DNA from: Gordonia gummivorans
GTDB taxonomy: Bacteria > Actinomycetota > Actinomycetes > Mycobacteriales > Mycobacteriaceae
DNA: 64,000 nt
Assembly (NCBI RefSeq): GCF_022513585.1
Contig: NZ_JAKWBF010000029.1
Span: forward strand, 1 to 64,000
Reading direction: 5' to 3'
Shown here piece after piece: positions 1 to 8,262 of the stretch (its first letter is position 1; each line of letters starts with the position of its first letter). The notes under the pieces are model-generated. The model searched no databases. It worked only from the letters and a program-made list of their open reading frames with translations, and had not been told where the DNA came from. The translations under genes and the position numbers were made by a program.

Positions 1-1
1 A

Positions 2-817
2 GCCTTCTCCGGCGCCACTCCCGCCGACATCGACCGCCGTGCCCGCACCCTAGGCAACCGGGTCGCCGACGATGCTCCTGCCGCGGTACCCGCTCGCGAT
101 GACCGCGACATCAACACCTTTGATGTTGCCACCGACGGTGACGGTCGGGTCGTGGTGCGTGGGGATGTGGATGCGGTGATCGGGGAGAAACTGCACACCA
201 TGATCGACGCCCTGGCCGCGCCCCGCCCCGAACCCGACGGCTCCCCCGACGCCCGCTCGCCCGGCCGCCGCCGCTCCGAAGCGTTGGAACGCATCCTCGA
301 CGCCGCCGCGGCTGGTGATGGTTTGATCGGGATGCCCAAACATCAAGTGCTGCTCACGTTGCCGGCCGACAACCCCGACCTCGCGAGCATGGCGTTCACC
401 GGACCCGTCACCCTGGACACCGCCCGGTTGTTGACGTGTGATGCGACGGTCACCGCGATCACCGTCGATCAGGACGGGGTACCGGTCGCGATGACCGACA
501 ACCTACGACTGTTCCCACCGCACCTGCGTCGAGCGTTGATCGTGCGTGACGGTGGGTGCTGCATCAAATGCGGAGCCCCGGCGTCCTGGGCCCACGCGCA
601 CCACATCAAGCACCACGCCGATGGCGGCAAGACCGTCCTGGACAACGGGTGCCTACTCTGCCCGTCCTGCCATACCGATGTGCACCACAACGGGTGGGAC
701 GTCGTCCTCGGGGCTGACCGCCACCCCTGGCTGGTCCCGCCGGCCTCCGTTGATCCCGAAAGGAGACCACTACCGGCCTACAACCGACGCACCATGCGAC
801 TCGACAACGCCGCCTGA
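2..817 (+). CDS. DUF222/HNH endonuclease domain protein (13E12 repeat family), 5' truncated
   Basis: The reading frame is open from base 2, so the start lies outside the window and only the C-terminal 271 residues are seen. The end of a DUF222 region is followed by a well-formed HNH nuclease signature: a CxxC zinc pair (CIKCG), then AHHIKHHADGG, an Asn-containing linker, CPSCH, and VHHNGWDV at the end. These proteins are multicopy in mycobacteria and Gordonia relatives. They are presumed DNA-cleaving enzymes of unknown biological role, sometimes seen with mobile DNA. It lies just upstream of Mce-associated genes and may have separated them from an mce operon; that is inference. HNH assignment is firm; function is not. 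Confidence 0.85.
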   Translation, partial: AFSGATPADIDRRARTLGNRVADDAPAAVPARDDRDINTFDVATDGDGRVVVRGDVDAVIGEKLHTMIDALAAPRPEPDGSPDARSPGRRRSEALERILDAAAAGDGLIGMPKHQVLLTLPADNPDLASMAFTGPVTLDTARLLTCDATVTAITVDQDGVPVAMTDNLRLFPPHLRRALIVRDGGCCIKCGAPASWAHAHHIKHHADGGKTVLDNGCLLCPSCHTDVHHNGWDVVLGADRHPWLVPPASVDPERRPLPAYNRRTMRLDNAA

Positions 818-1138
818 ACCCGACCACGTGATCTCGCGCCCCTGCCGCTGATCGAGCCGGTACCGAGCCCCAGGGGCGAGGCACCGTGTCGAGATCCGCC
901 GGTGACCATCCCGAACAGCGGAGTTCGCTCCGCGCACGACCTTTGAGAACTCCATAGTGTGAAACGCGACGCCACGGGGAAACCGTTGCCGCGCTACCGA
1001 AGCACCCACGGCAAGCATAGACATCGTCGCAGACGACAACGGCCGCGTCGGGTCGCGTCGGTGTGCGACAACGTGCACCACTAGTGTGGAGTGTGACGAC
1101 CGACACGTGGGGGTGGACCTACGAGGCAGGAGGGCCCG
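818..1138. other. Intergenic, no gene recognised
   Basis: About 320 bases between the HNH gene and the first Mce-associated gene. Short open frames here have no family features. The right end carries a good ribosome binding site (AGGAGG at 1128-1133) for the ATG at 1139. I see no convincing terminator or promoter hexamers. Confidence 0.5.
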
Positions 1139-1735
1139 ATGCCGTCGCAGTCCTCCGAACTCCTGTCGGCGGACCGCTCAGCTCGTCGCGAGTTGGCCGA
1201 GGCCGTCGACGAGCTGCACGCAGCGGAGATCGCGGCGGGCACGCGGTCGCCGGTGTCCCGCGTCTGGTGGATCGCGGTCGTCGGCGGTGTGGTGGTCGCG
1301 GTCGCCCTCGCCGCAGTCATGGTGACGGCATGGGTCCGTGCGTCCAATCACTACACCGACGCGGACTTCGAGAGCGCCGCCGCCGAACGAGTGTCCGTGT
1401 TGCTGTCGCCGAACCATCGGGACCCGCAGCAGGTGCGGCGGATTCTGTCCGGGGCGACGGGGGCGTTCTACGACGAGTTCGCCCAATCCGCCGACGCCTA
1501 CACCGCATTCGTGCGGGCCCACGGGACGGTGACACATTCGTCGGTCGACGGCACGGGAGTGGCCGGCCGCGCCGACGACACGGCATCGGTCCTCGTTGCG
1601 GCCACGGTCACCTTCGACCGTGCATCCGCGAAACCGGATCCGCGAGCGGAAGCGGTCCGCCGGTTTCGGCTCCGGGTGCTGGTGACACCTGCGGACGGTG
1701 AGCTGAAACTCGCGGCGGTGCAGTACCTGCCATGA
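1139..1735 (+). CDS. Mce-associated membrane protein (Mas type)
   Basis: 198 residues: a charged cytoplasmic N-terminus rich in Glu/Ala/Arg (1-40), one transmembrane helix at about 43-65, and an extracytoplasmic domain of about 130 residues. This is the layout of Mce-associated proteins, which stabilise or assist Mce lipid importers in the mycolata envelope. The start is set by AGGAGG five bases before the ATG. It heads a run of four similar genes with stop/start overlaps, so they are one operon. No yrbE or mceA-F gene is visible next to it. Family call is from architecture and context; no catalytic motif exists to check. Confidence 0.65.
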   Translation: MPSQSSELLSADRSARRELAEAVDELHAAEIAAGTRSPVSRVWWIAVVGGVVVAVALAAVMVTAWVRASNHYTDADFESAAAERVSVLLSPNHRDPQQVRRILSGATGAFYDEFAQSADAYTAFVRAHGTVTHSSVDGTGVAGRADDTASVLVAATVTFDRASAKPDPRAEAVRRFRLRVLVTPADGELKLAAVQYLP

Positions 1736-2220
1736 AAGTTGTGTCCCGCGGACGTGCCGCGTTGTTGACCGTGATCGCAGTGGCCGTGCTGGTTGCGCTC
1801 GGCGTCGTCGTCGGCGTGCTCGCGCGCACTCACCACGCCGACGACACCGTCGAGGCCAACCGGGACGAGTTGCGAGCACAGGCCGGACGCATCGTTGCCG
1901 ACGTGTTCTCGGTGGACACGCGCACGTGGCAGTCCGACCGAGATCGTGCGCGTGGCCTGGTGGGGCCCGAGTTCACCGAAAGTTATGGTGCACAGCTGAA
2001 TCGGGCGCCGACAGAGCCCGTGGTCTCTGTGGTGTGGCGCCCGGAGACGGTCGGTCTGGTGCGCGTCGGAGAAGGGGACGGTGAGGTGCTGATCCGAGTT
2101 GCGGTCACGACCCGCACCCAGGCGGCACCAGACCCGGCGCCGACCCGGCAGACCGTGCTCACCCACTTCGTGAAACACGCAGACCACTGGCTCCTGGACC
2201 GGGCGGACATCGTCGGATGA
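1732..2220 (+). CDS. Mce-associated membrane protein (Mas type)
   Basis: 162 residues with a very short cytoplasmic tail, one transmembrane helix at about 9-31 and an outside domain. The domain contains the pattern usual for Mce-associated proteins: a helix with Asp/Arg/Ala, then strands ending in a 'HWLLDRADIVG'-like C-terminus. Its ATG overlaps the previous stop (ATGA), so translation is probably coupled. Likely function is as a partner of an Mce transporter, as for its neighbours. It could be a substrate-binding or scaffold protein; the sequence does not say which. Confidence 0.62.
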   Translation: MKVVSRGRAALLTVIAVAVLVALGVVVGVLARTHHADDTVEANRDELRAQAGRIVADVFSVDTRTWQSDRDRARGLVGPEFTESYGAQLNRAPTEPVVSVVWRPETVGLVRVGEGDGEVLIRVAVTTRTQAAPDPAPTRQTVLTHFVKHADHWLLDRADIVG

Positions 2221-2876
2221 GCAACAGCGACAAGAGTTCTGATGCTGCATCCGTCCGCGTCGAGCGCGGGATCCAGCGCGTGCAGGAGGCGACCCGTGGG
2301 GCGCGTACCGCCCGCATTGAGGCTGCGCCGGCGCTCCTCGACCGCGCGCGTCGTCGTTCGCGTTGGTTCTGGATGACGATGGCGGGCGCGGTCGTGGTCG
2401 TCGTCGGGCTAATGGTTGCGTCGGTGATCCTCGGAGTGCAGGTGCGGTCCGCCGACGCCCTGGACGACGAGCGGGCGGCGGTCATCGGTGCTGCCGACGC
2501 GGCGGTGGTCGCCATGCTGTCGGCAGATCCGGCCGATCCGCAGGCGTATGTCGACAAGGTGCTCGACGTGAGCGCCGGGGCGCGGCGCGAGAGGCTCGAA
2601 GGACTGCGCGACGCCATCGCAGCGGAGGTCGGCAAGCAGTCCGGTCCGAGTGTGGGACAGGTGATTTCGAGCGGACTCGTCAGCGACCCACCCGACGATC
2701 CGGCCGACGGCGCGCGAGCAGACGTCCTCACTGTCGCCGACGCGACCAATCCGGCATTGCTCGGGGGCGGGGCGCCATCGCCGTCCCGCGATGTGACCGC
2801 TCAGCGGATCACCGTGGCACTCACCATGATCCGGACCGCCGACGGGTGGCGGGTCGCCGACGCGAGGGCCCTGTAG
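2217..2876 (+). CDS. Mce-associated membrane protein (Mas type)
   Basis: 219 residues. The N-terminal 49 residues are basic and probably cytoplasmic, followed by one transmembrane helix at about 50-72. The extracytoplasmic domain starts with the Asp/Ala-rich helix also seen in its neighbours and ends in 'ADGWRVADARAL'. That resembles the 'DGNWLLADLQPV' end of the next protein. It overlaps the upstream stop by four bases (ATGA) and abuts the next start. Third member of the four-gene set; same presumed role in Mce-linked lipid transport. Confidence 0.62.
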   Translation: MSNSDKSSDAASVRVERGIQRVQEATRGARTARIEAAPALLDRARRRSRWFWMTMAGAVVVVVGLMVASVILGVQVRSADALDDERAAVIGAADAAVVAMLSADPADPQAYVDKVLDVSAGARRERLEGLRDAIAAEVGKQSGPSVGQVISSGLVSDPPDDPADGARADVLTVADATNPALLGGGAPSPSRDVTAQRITVALTMIRTADGWRVADARAL

Positions 2877-3434
2877 ATGAAGCACGGTTCTCTGGTGGGT
2901 TCGCGCCGACTGACTCGTCAACAGCGCAGGCGGGCGGCGTACGCAGCGATCGTCGTGGTGCTCGCACTTGGTGTGGCGCTGGCCGGGTGGGTCGGTGTTC
3001 TACGCGCCGATCGGGGCGTGTCCGATACCGAACGGGCCGACATCCTGCGCTCCACCGAATCGGCCGTCACCGCGCTCCTGAACTTCGGCCCCGGCACCAC
3101 CGCGGATCAGACCCGGCACACCGCGTCGCTGCTGACCGATCCGATCGCGCTGGATTTTCGCGCGCGCGGATACGGGGTCATCGCAGCCGGTGCGATCGAG
3201 GCCGGAGTTGCCGTGTCGGCACGTGTGGTCGGCGTCGGACTTCACGGTTCGCCGGGGGACACCGCGCGGGTCCTGGTGTTCGTCGATCAGCAGCTACACC
3301 GTGCCGACGCACCCGCGCAAGGCGCCGATCAACGGAGTGGGACAACCCCTTCCGCAAGGTGGGCGACTATGCGTAAGGTCGACGGGAATTGGCTGCTCGC
3401 CGACCTTCAACCGGTCGGTGACATCACCATGTGA
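2877..3434 (+). CDS. Mce-associated membrane protein (Mas type)
   Basis: 185 residues: a strongly basic N-terminus (RRLTRQQRRRA), a transmembrane helix at about 21-43 and an outside domain. The C-terminal strand 'VDGNWLLADLQPVGD' is typical of Mce-associated proteins. The ATG follows the previous stop directly. It is the last of the four tandem genes; the next gene starts about 40 bases downstream and is an unrelated oxidoreductase. With no Mce subunits in view, the set may serve a distant mce locus, like the orphaned Mce-associated proteins known in mycobacteria. Confidence 0.62.
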   Translation: MKHGSLVGSRRLTRQQRRRAAYAAIVVVLALGVALAGWVGVLRADRGVSDTERADILRSTESAVTALLNFGPGTTADQTRHTASLLTDPIALDFRARGYGVIAAGAIEAGVAVSARVVGVGLHGSPGDTARVLVFVDQQLHRADAPAQGADQRSGTTPSARWATMRKVDGNWLLADLQPVGDITM

Positions 3435-3475
3435 GCGACGTCACACATGGGACATCACCCGCTGAGGAGAGATTG

Positions 3476-4687
3476 TTGAGTGAATCATCGGCCGGCGTGG
3501 TCGTGGTGGGAGCCGGACTCGGCGCGATCCGTCTTGCGGAGAACCTCCGCACAAACGGGTACGTGGAATCGATCACGCTCATCGGCGCCGAGGCGCACCC
3601 ACCCTACGACCGCCCCCCGCTGTCCAAATCCGTCCTGTTGGGCAAGGACGACCGCGTCGACCTGAAGCCGGGGGACTTCTACGGCGAGCACGGCATCGAA
3701 CTGCGACTCGGTGAGCGTGTCACCGCCATCGCGCCCGACGACAAGACCGTGACCATCGAACGGCCCGACGATCCGGCGCACAGCGAAACTCTGCGGTACG
3801 ACACGCTTGTCCTCGCCACCGGGCTCGCGCCCCGTGCATTTCCAGGCGCCGACCCCGATCTGGCCGGAGTGCACCTGCTGCGTACCTACGACGACGCGGT
3901 GGCCCTGCGCAGTGAGATCGATGCGGCCCAAACCGCAGTCGTGATCGGCGCCGGGTTCATCGGGTGTGAGGTTGCAGCGAGTCTGTTCACCCGCGGCCTG
4001 TCGGTCAGCCTCGTCGAACCGGCGCAGACGCCGCTCGCCGCAGCGCTCGGCACGCAGATCGGCGCGCTGGTCGCACGTCTGCACACCGACAACGGCATCG
4101 ACGTCCACGCGGGGGTGGGTGTCTCGGAGCTCATCGCCGACGCGGGGAAGGTGCGCGCAGTGAAGCTCTCCGACGGCACCGAACTCGCAGCAGACATCGT
4201 CGTCGTGGGAATCGGGTCGACGCCGGTCACCGACTACCTCGATGGGTCGGGCATTGCCCTGGCGGCACGGGAGGATGGCGGCGGAATTGCCTGTGATACA
4301 ACCGGACACACGAGCGCAGCCGACGTGTTCGCGATCGGCGACGTGGCCAACTGGCTCGACGACAGCGGTAAGCCGAAGCGGGTGGAACATTGGAATCACA
4401 CCGTCGAGCAGGCATCGATCGTCGCCCACCAGATCGTCGGCGGTGATGCCGTCACCGCGTCGGTGCCGTACTTCTGGAGCGATCAGTTCGACCTGAAGAT
4501 CCAGGTTCTCGGCAGCCCGCGCGCCGACGACGACCTGCACATCGCGTCCGACGACGGCAAGAAGTTCCTCGCCTACTACAGCCGCGATGGGTACCTCACC
4601 GCCGTGATCGGTGCGGGCAAGGTCGGTGCGGTCATGAAGACGCGTCCGAAACTGCAAACCCGCACACCCATCTCCGAGGTGATCTGA
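3476..4687 (+). CDS. FAD-dependent NAD(P)H:ferredoxin/rubredoxin reductase
   Basis: About 403 residues. It has an N-terminal FAD-binding GxGxxG-type motif (VVVVGAGLGAIR), a second dinucleotide motif for NAD(P)H near the middle (VVIGAGFIGCE), the ATG/GD FAD motif (VFAIGDVAN), and a C-terminal reductase domain with the YFWSDQFDLKIQ signature. This is the family of ferredoxin reductases that feed P450s and Rieske oxygenases (CamA/HcaD/ThcD-like). A longer frame begins at GTG 3431 inside the preceding stop. I prefer TTG 3476 because GAGGAG at 3464-3469 is correctly spaced from it and the FAD motif then starts near residue 7. The electron acceptor is not visible in the window. Confidence 0.85.
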   Translation: MSESSAGVVVVGAGLGAIRLAENLRTNGYVESITLIGAEAHPPYDRPPLSKSVLLGKDDRVDLKPGDFYGEHGIELRLGERVTAIAPDDKTVTIERPDDPAHSETLRYDTLVLATGLAPRAFPGADPDLAGVHLLRTYDDAVALRSEIDAAQTAVVIGAGFIGCEVAASLFTRGLSVSLVEPAQTPLAAALGTQIGALVARLHTDNGIDVHAGVGVSELIADAGKVRAVKLSDGTELAADIVVVGIGSTPVTDYLDGSGIALAAREDGGGIACDTTGHTSAADVFAIGDVANWLDDSGKPKRVEHWNHTVEQASIVAHQIVGGDAVTASVPYFWSDQFDLKIQVLGSPRADDDLHIASDDGKKFLAYYSRDGYLTAVIGAGKVGAVMKTRPKLQTRTPISEVI

Positions 4688-4695
4688 GCGGCCGG

Positions 4696-5430
4696 ATGAA
4701 TGACCGGCCGGTGGCGACTGCGGCAGCGGTGATGGCCGCGGCCGCCGCGCAGGCCGACCCAGAGCGTGCCGTGAACTCGGCGCGATTCTTCCAGGCAAAG
4801 CCCGGCGGATACGGCGAGGGGGACGAGTTCATCGGCCTCACGGTCCCGCTGCAGCGTCGAATCGCGAAGCAGTTCAGGGGGATCGGTGCCGACGCCATCG
4901 TCGAGCTGCTGGCGTCACCGGTGCATGAGCACCGCCTGATCGCGCTGTTCTGCCTGCGCGCCGAGTTCGACCGTGCCGCCGACGACGCCGCGCGCGAACG
5001 GTGGATCGAACTGTACCTCGCGGCCGTCGACCGCGGTCGCGTGAACAACTGGGACCTCGTCGACTCGTCGGCGGACCCCATTCTGGGTGAATATCTGCAT
5101 GCCCGCGACGACCGGAAACCCCTCGTCGAACTCGCAGCGCAGCAGGATCTGTGGCGGCGGCGCGTCGGCATCATCGGCACCTTCGCGTTCATCAAACACG
5201 GCGACGCCACTGCGACGCTGGCGGTCGCGCCACTGGTGATCGACGACCGCCGTGATCTGGTGCAGAAGGCCTTCGGATGGATGCTGCGCGAAATCGGCAA
5301 ACGCGTCGACTCCGACACCCTCACCGGTTACCTGGAGGATCATGCGGCGCAGATGGGTCGGACCGCACTGAGTTACGCGATCGAGCACCTGCCGCCACAG
5401 CGGCGCACGTACTACCGGTCGTTGCGCTGA
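4696..5430 (+). CDS. DNA alkylation repair protein (AlkD-like HEAT-repeat glycosylase)
   Basis: 244 residues, the normal length of AlkD-like proteins, which are built from HEAT-like helical repeats and excise N3- or N7-alkylated purines. The most telling stretch is 'NNWDLVDSSADPILGEYL', which holds the conserved Trp and the Asp of the active region, with further family-type motifs 'EHRLIALFCLR' and 'FGWMLREIGKR'. It begins 8 bases after the ferredoxin reductase stop and is probably co-transcribed with it. It converges on doxX with only 4 bases between the stops. Confidence 0.85.
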   Translation: MNDRPVATAAAVMAAAAAQADPERAVNSARFFQAKPGGYGEGDEFIGLTVPLQRRIAKQFRGIGADAIVELLASPVHEHRLIALFCLRAEFDRAADDAARERWIELYLAAVDRGRVNNWDLVDSSADPILGEYLHARDDRKPLVELAAQQDLWRRRVGIIGTFAFIKHGDATATLAVAPLVIDDRRDLVQKAFGWMLREIGKRVDSDTLTGYLEDHAAQMGRTALSYAIEHLPPQRRTYYRSLR

Positions 5431-5434
5431 AGTC

Positions 5435-5824
5435 TCAGGACCGTGCGACCTTGAGCGCGGCGACGATCATCGGGATCTGGAAGGGGAGTCGGGCGATGGC
5501 AATCACCTTGTACGGCAACGGCTTGTCCCACCAGAGGCGCACCATGTTGATGTTCGCCGGGTAGACCGCGAGAAAGAGTGCGGCTGCCAACCAGCCCGAG
5601 GCCTTGCGCGTCTGCGGCGCTAGCAGACCGGCACCGATGGCGACCTCGGCAACGCCCGATGCGTAGGTGAGTGTCCGGGGGTCGGCCGGGATCTCCTCGG
5701 GGATGATCTCGTCGAAGGGTTTGGGCGCGACGAAATGCAGGACCCCGATGGTCATCAGCATGCCGGCCAAGGCGCGGGCCAGTTGTTCGGGCGTGTACTT
5801 TCCGATGCGTGCGAGCACTGACAT
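5435..5824 (-). CDS. DoxX family membrane protein
   Basis: 129 residues with four predicted hydrophobic segments ('ALAGMLMTIGVLHFVAP', a segment around 'GVAEVAIGAGLLAP', 'WLAAALFLAVYPANI' and a C-terminal 'PFQIPMIVAALKVA'). The motif 'YPANINMVRLWWDKPLPY' is typical of small DoxX-like proteins in actinobacteria. The family is membrane-bound and tied to redox or sulfur chemistry in a few cases; a specific role is not assigned here. It lies 47 bases downstream of kshB on the same strand and is probably in the same transcript. Confidence 0.75.
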   Translation of the reverse strand: MSVLARIGKYTPEQLARALAGMLMTIGVLHFVAPKPFDEIIPEEIPADPRTLTYASGVAEVAIGAGLLAPQTRKASGWLAAALFLAVYPANINMVRLWWDKPLPYKVIAIARLPFQIPMIVAALKVARS

Positions 5825-5871
5825 TGTGTTTGCCGTCCTGGTCGTATTCGGCCCGGAGTTGTTGTGCTGGT

Positions 5872-6930
5872 TCAGAATTCGATCTTGAGTGAATCAGAGG
5901 TGGGGCGTGCCTGGCAGCCCAGGATGTAACCGTCCTCGATGTCCTCCGGATCCAGCGCTCCCGGATTGTCCATCTCGACCGTACCCTCCGTGAGGGTGCA
6001 CGCACACGAGCCACACTCGCCCTCTTGGCACGAGTAGGGGGCGTCGAGGCCTGCGGCCAGCATGATGTCGATGAGTGTGCGTTTGCGGGGCCAACTCAGC
6101 GTGTGGGTCTCGCCGTCGAGATCGACGTCGACGGTGGCCGCCTCGGCTTGCTCGTCCTCGGACACCTCGTCGAGGACGACGTCGGCAAACGGATCTCCCG
6201 ACAGCGAGTTGTAGACCTCGGTGTGCACGTTGTGGTGCGGGAAAGCCGCGTCGGCCAGCCCCTTGTGCACGGCATCCATGAACGGTCCCGGGCCGCAGAT
6301 GTAGGCGACATGCTTGTCGGCGAACGGACCGAACAGCGTTGCCAGGGCGCGTGCGGAGGGCAGGCCCTGCAGCGTTTCCAGCCAGTGGATCAGGGTCAGA
6401 CGGTCGGCGTGCGCTTCGGCGAGCGAGCGCAATTCGGCGGCGAAGATGACGTCGTCGGCGGTGCGGTTGGCGTAGAAGAACACAACTGGCGAGTCGCTGG
6501 TGGCGAGCGCCGTCTTGAGGATCGACATCACCGGCGTCACACCGCTTCCGGCGGCGATCAGCAGCAGCGGCTCGTCGAAGGTCTTCGGGGTGAACACGCC
6601 CGACGGGGGCAGTACCTCCATCTGCGAGCCGGCAGTGAGGTTGTCGCAGACCCAGTTCGATCCGTAGCCGTCCACGGTGCGCTTGACGGTGACCTTCGGA
6701 AGTTTGTCGGTCGACGGCGACGACGCGAGGGAGTAGCACCGGGCGACCGAACCCGTCTGGTCGCTCGGGATACGCAGGGTGAGGAATTGTCCGGGCTTGT
6801 ACGCGACGAACTGGTCCGACGCCGTGTCCGGGAGGTCGAACACGATGGATTTCGCGTCGTCCGTCTCGTCGATGACCTCGGCGACGGTCAGGATCACGCT
6901 GCGTGAGCCGTGGGTTGTCAGGTCGGTCAT
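5872..6930 (-). CDS. kshB: 3-ketosteroid-9-alpha-monooxygenase, ferredoxin reductase component
   Basis: 352 residues in the order of KshB: FAD-binding domain (motif RCYSLASSPS), NAD-binding domain (AAGSGVTPVMS, then YICGPGPF), and a C-terminal plant-type [2Fe-2S] domain (CQEGECGSC ... LGCQA). KshB passes electrons from NADH to the Rieske oxygenase KshA, which hydroxylates C9 of 3-ketosteroids and opens ring B. The residue pattern resembles mycobacterial KshB as I recall it. The start is ATG 6930 with GGAG upstream rather than the upstream GTG at 6948. A perfect KstR-type operator lies 33 bases upstream. No kshA is in the window. A related phenylacetate- or Hmp-type reductase is less likely given the operator. 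Confidence 0.85.
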   Translation of the reverse strand: MTDLTTHGSRSVILTVAEVIDETDDAKSIVFDLPDTASDQFVAYKPGQFLTLRIPSDQTGSVARCYSLASSPSTDKLPKVTVKRTVDGYGSNWVCDNLTAGSQMEVLPPSGVFTPKTFDEPLLLIAAGSGVTPVMSILKTALATSDSPVVFFYANRTADDVIFAAELRSLAEAHADRLTLIHWLETLQGLPSARALATLFGPFADKHVAYICGPGPFMDAVHKGLADAAFPHHNVHTEVYNSLSGDPFADVVLDEVSEDEQAEAATVDVDLDGETHTLSWPRKRTLIDIMLAAGLDAPYSCQEGECGSCACTLTEGTVEMDNPGALDPEDIEDGYILGCQARPTSDSLKIEF

Positions 6931-6962
6931 CTCACCATTTCTCCGCACTCATGAGAAGAAAC

Positions 6963-6976
6963 TAGAACATGTTCTA
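6963..6976. promoter_or_regulatory. KstR-type operator upstream of kshB
   Basis: TAGAACATGTTCTA is a perfect 14-base palindrome and fits the published KstR consensus TNNAACNNGTTNNA at every fixed position. KstR is a TetR repressor of cholesterol catabolism, released by steroid CoA thioesters. The site sits 33 bases before the kshB start, where a repressor would block its promoter. No kstR gene is in the window. Confidence 0.8.
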
Positions 6977-7002
6977 ATTCGAGTCTAGTCCATGCCGCGC
7001 GG

Positions 7003-7623
7003 TCACGACAGGGCGCCCACTCCTTGGGCCAGGGTACGTCCGCCTTCGGCGATGAGTCTCTCCAGGTCGGAGTTCGGATCGGCGAGCCATTGCTCGTAGG
7101 CGGCCAGTGCGGCGCCCAGACACAGCCAGCCGATGGTCTGCGGGAGATGATCGTGCTCGGAGACGCCGAGGCGGGTGGCGCAGAACTCGGCGATGACGTG
7201 ACGCCAGTCCGCGTACATCAGCATCGAATGTGCTTGCAGGGCCGGGACGCCGAGCAGCAATGCCATACGGCGGCGATGGCTGTCCTGTTCAGCCGGTGGG
7301 ACCCGGTTGAACGACACCAGGGCCTCGAGAAGCGCGTCGGCGATGGGCAATTCGGTGGGGATGTGCGCGAGCAGGGCGCGCATCTCGTCGAGGTGGGCGT
7401 CGAAGTCGCCCCAGGGGACGGCGTTCTTCGACGGGTAGTAGCGAAACAGGGTGCGGCGGGCGATGCCGGCCGCCTCGGCGATGTCGTCGACGCTGGTCTC
7501 GTCGAAGCCCCGTTCGGCGAACAGGTCGATGGCAATCGCACTGATCTGCGCACGCGACGTCAGCGGTCGGCGACCGGCGGGCGTCCTGCGTCCGACGGTG
7601 GCGGGGCTGTCGGATCGGGTCAT
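7003..7623 (-). CDS. mftR: Mycofactocin system TetR-family regulator
   Basis: 206 residues from the chosen ATG. The N-terminal DNA-binding helix-turn-helix is typical TetR ('FDETSVDDIAEAAGIARRTLFRYY'), followed by an all-helical ligand domain ending in 'IAEGGRTLAQGVGALS'. It is divergently placed from mftA, the position of MftR in mycofactocin loci, where it represses the operon and responds to acyl-CoAs in the studied case. A longer frame to 7683 exists, but that ATG lies inside a TATAAT hexamer, so it is likely promoter rather than coding. The assignment rests on position plus family. Confidence 0.85.
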   Translation of the reverse strand: MTRSDSPATVGRRTPAGRRPLTSRAQISAIAIDLFAERGFDETSVDDIAEAAGIARRTLFRYYPSKNAVPWGDFDAHLDEMRALLAHIPTELPIADALLEALVSFNRVPPAEQDSHRRRMALLLGVPALQAHSMLMYADWRHVIAEFCATRLGVSEHDHLPQTIGWLCLGAALAAYEQWLADPNSDLERLIAEGGRTLAQGVGALS

Positions 7624-7669
7624 CGAGCACCTGTCCGTCTGGGTAGTTTCCGGTCTGGGCTGGTTTCTT

Positions 7670-7689
7670 GCACCGAGTGCCATTATAGT
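7670..7689. promoter_or_regulatory. Divergent mftR/mftA promoter region with small palindrome
   Basis: The minus strand carries an exact TATAAT at 7682-7687, suited to mftR, and the plus strand carries TATAGT at 7684-7689, suited to mftA. Next to them GCAC-CGA-GTGC (7670-7680) is a short perfect inverted repeat that could be an MftR half-site pair. No clear -35 hexamer was found for either direction. This is a candidate only. Confidence 0.35.
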
Positions 7690-7734
7690 ATGCGGTGATC
7701 CACATCACTACTCGATTATCAGGAGGTCTGGATC

Positions 7735-7857
7735 ATGGCCGATCAGTCAGCCAAGTCCGCGCAGGAGTTCTCGGTGCCCGCAGATGCCGAGACCGAACTC
7801 GTGGGCGAATCCCTCGTCGAAGAAGTGTCGATCGACGGGATGTGCGGGGTCTACTGA
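7735..7857 (+). CDS. mftA: Mycofactocin precursor peptide
   Basis: 40 residues, short and acidic, ending in the diagnostic core IDGMCGVY followed by TGA. In the mycofactocin pathway the C-terminal Val-Tyr is the part kept: MftC decarboxylates the Tyr and cross-links it to Val, and MftE then frees the dipeptide-derived compound. The ATG has a near-perfect ribosome binding site, AGGAGGT at 7721-7727. The stop overlaps the mftB ATG by one base (TGATG). The gene is easily missed because of its length; its identity is very secure given the C-terminus and the following mftB and mftC. Confidence 0.97.
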   Translation: MADQSAKSAQEFSVPADAETELVGESLVEEVSIDGMCGVY

Positions 7858-8204
7858 TGTCAGCCCCGACATCGAATCCCGCTCCCGGCGATCGCAGCGC
7901 GGTCGCCGGGGGCGCGGATGCCCCAGACGCTCCAGTATTCGACACTCTCGACGCGTGGGAACTCAATCCCAAAGTCGCGCTGCGGCCGGAACCCTTCGGG
8001 GCGCTGCTGTACCACTTCGGTACGCGCAAGCTCTCGTTCCTGAAGAACCTCACGGTCGTCGACATCGTGCAGTCCCTGCGTGACGTCGACAGTGCCGAGG
8101 CGGCGATGCTCGCCGCCGGGATCACCCCGGCGCAGCGTCCTCTGTACCTGCAGGCGCTCGGGGCGCTCGCGGAGTCCGGGATGATCATCCGCCGCACCGT
8201 CTGA
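7857..8204 (+). CDS. mftB: Mycofactocin chaperone/precursor recognition protein
   Basis: 115 residues from the ATG that overlaps the mftA stop. After a Pro/Ala-rich N-terminus of about 25 residues the conserved MftB body begins ('DTLDAWELNPKVALRPEPFGALLYHFGTRKLSFLK') and ends 'ALGALAESGMIIRRTV'. MftB is a PqqD-like RiPP recognition element that binds the MftA leader and presents it to MftC. Longer open frame upstream overlaps mftA and the ribosome binding site, so I reject it. It is followed after 58 bases by mftC. Confidence 0.93.
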   Translation: MSAPTSNPAPGDRSAVAGGADAPDAPVFDTLDAWELNPKVALRPEPFGALLYHFGTRKLSFLKNLTVVDIVQSLRDVDSAEAAMLAAGITPAQRPLYLQALGALAESGMIIRRTV

Positions 8205-8262
8205 CCGACTCGCAACACCCACAGCCCACCCCGACAGCCCAGTACCAGGAGGACTCGCCGCG

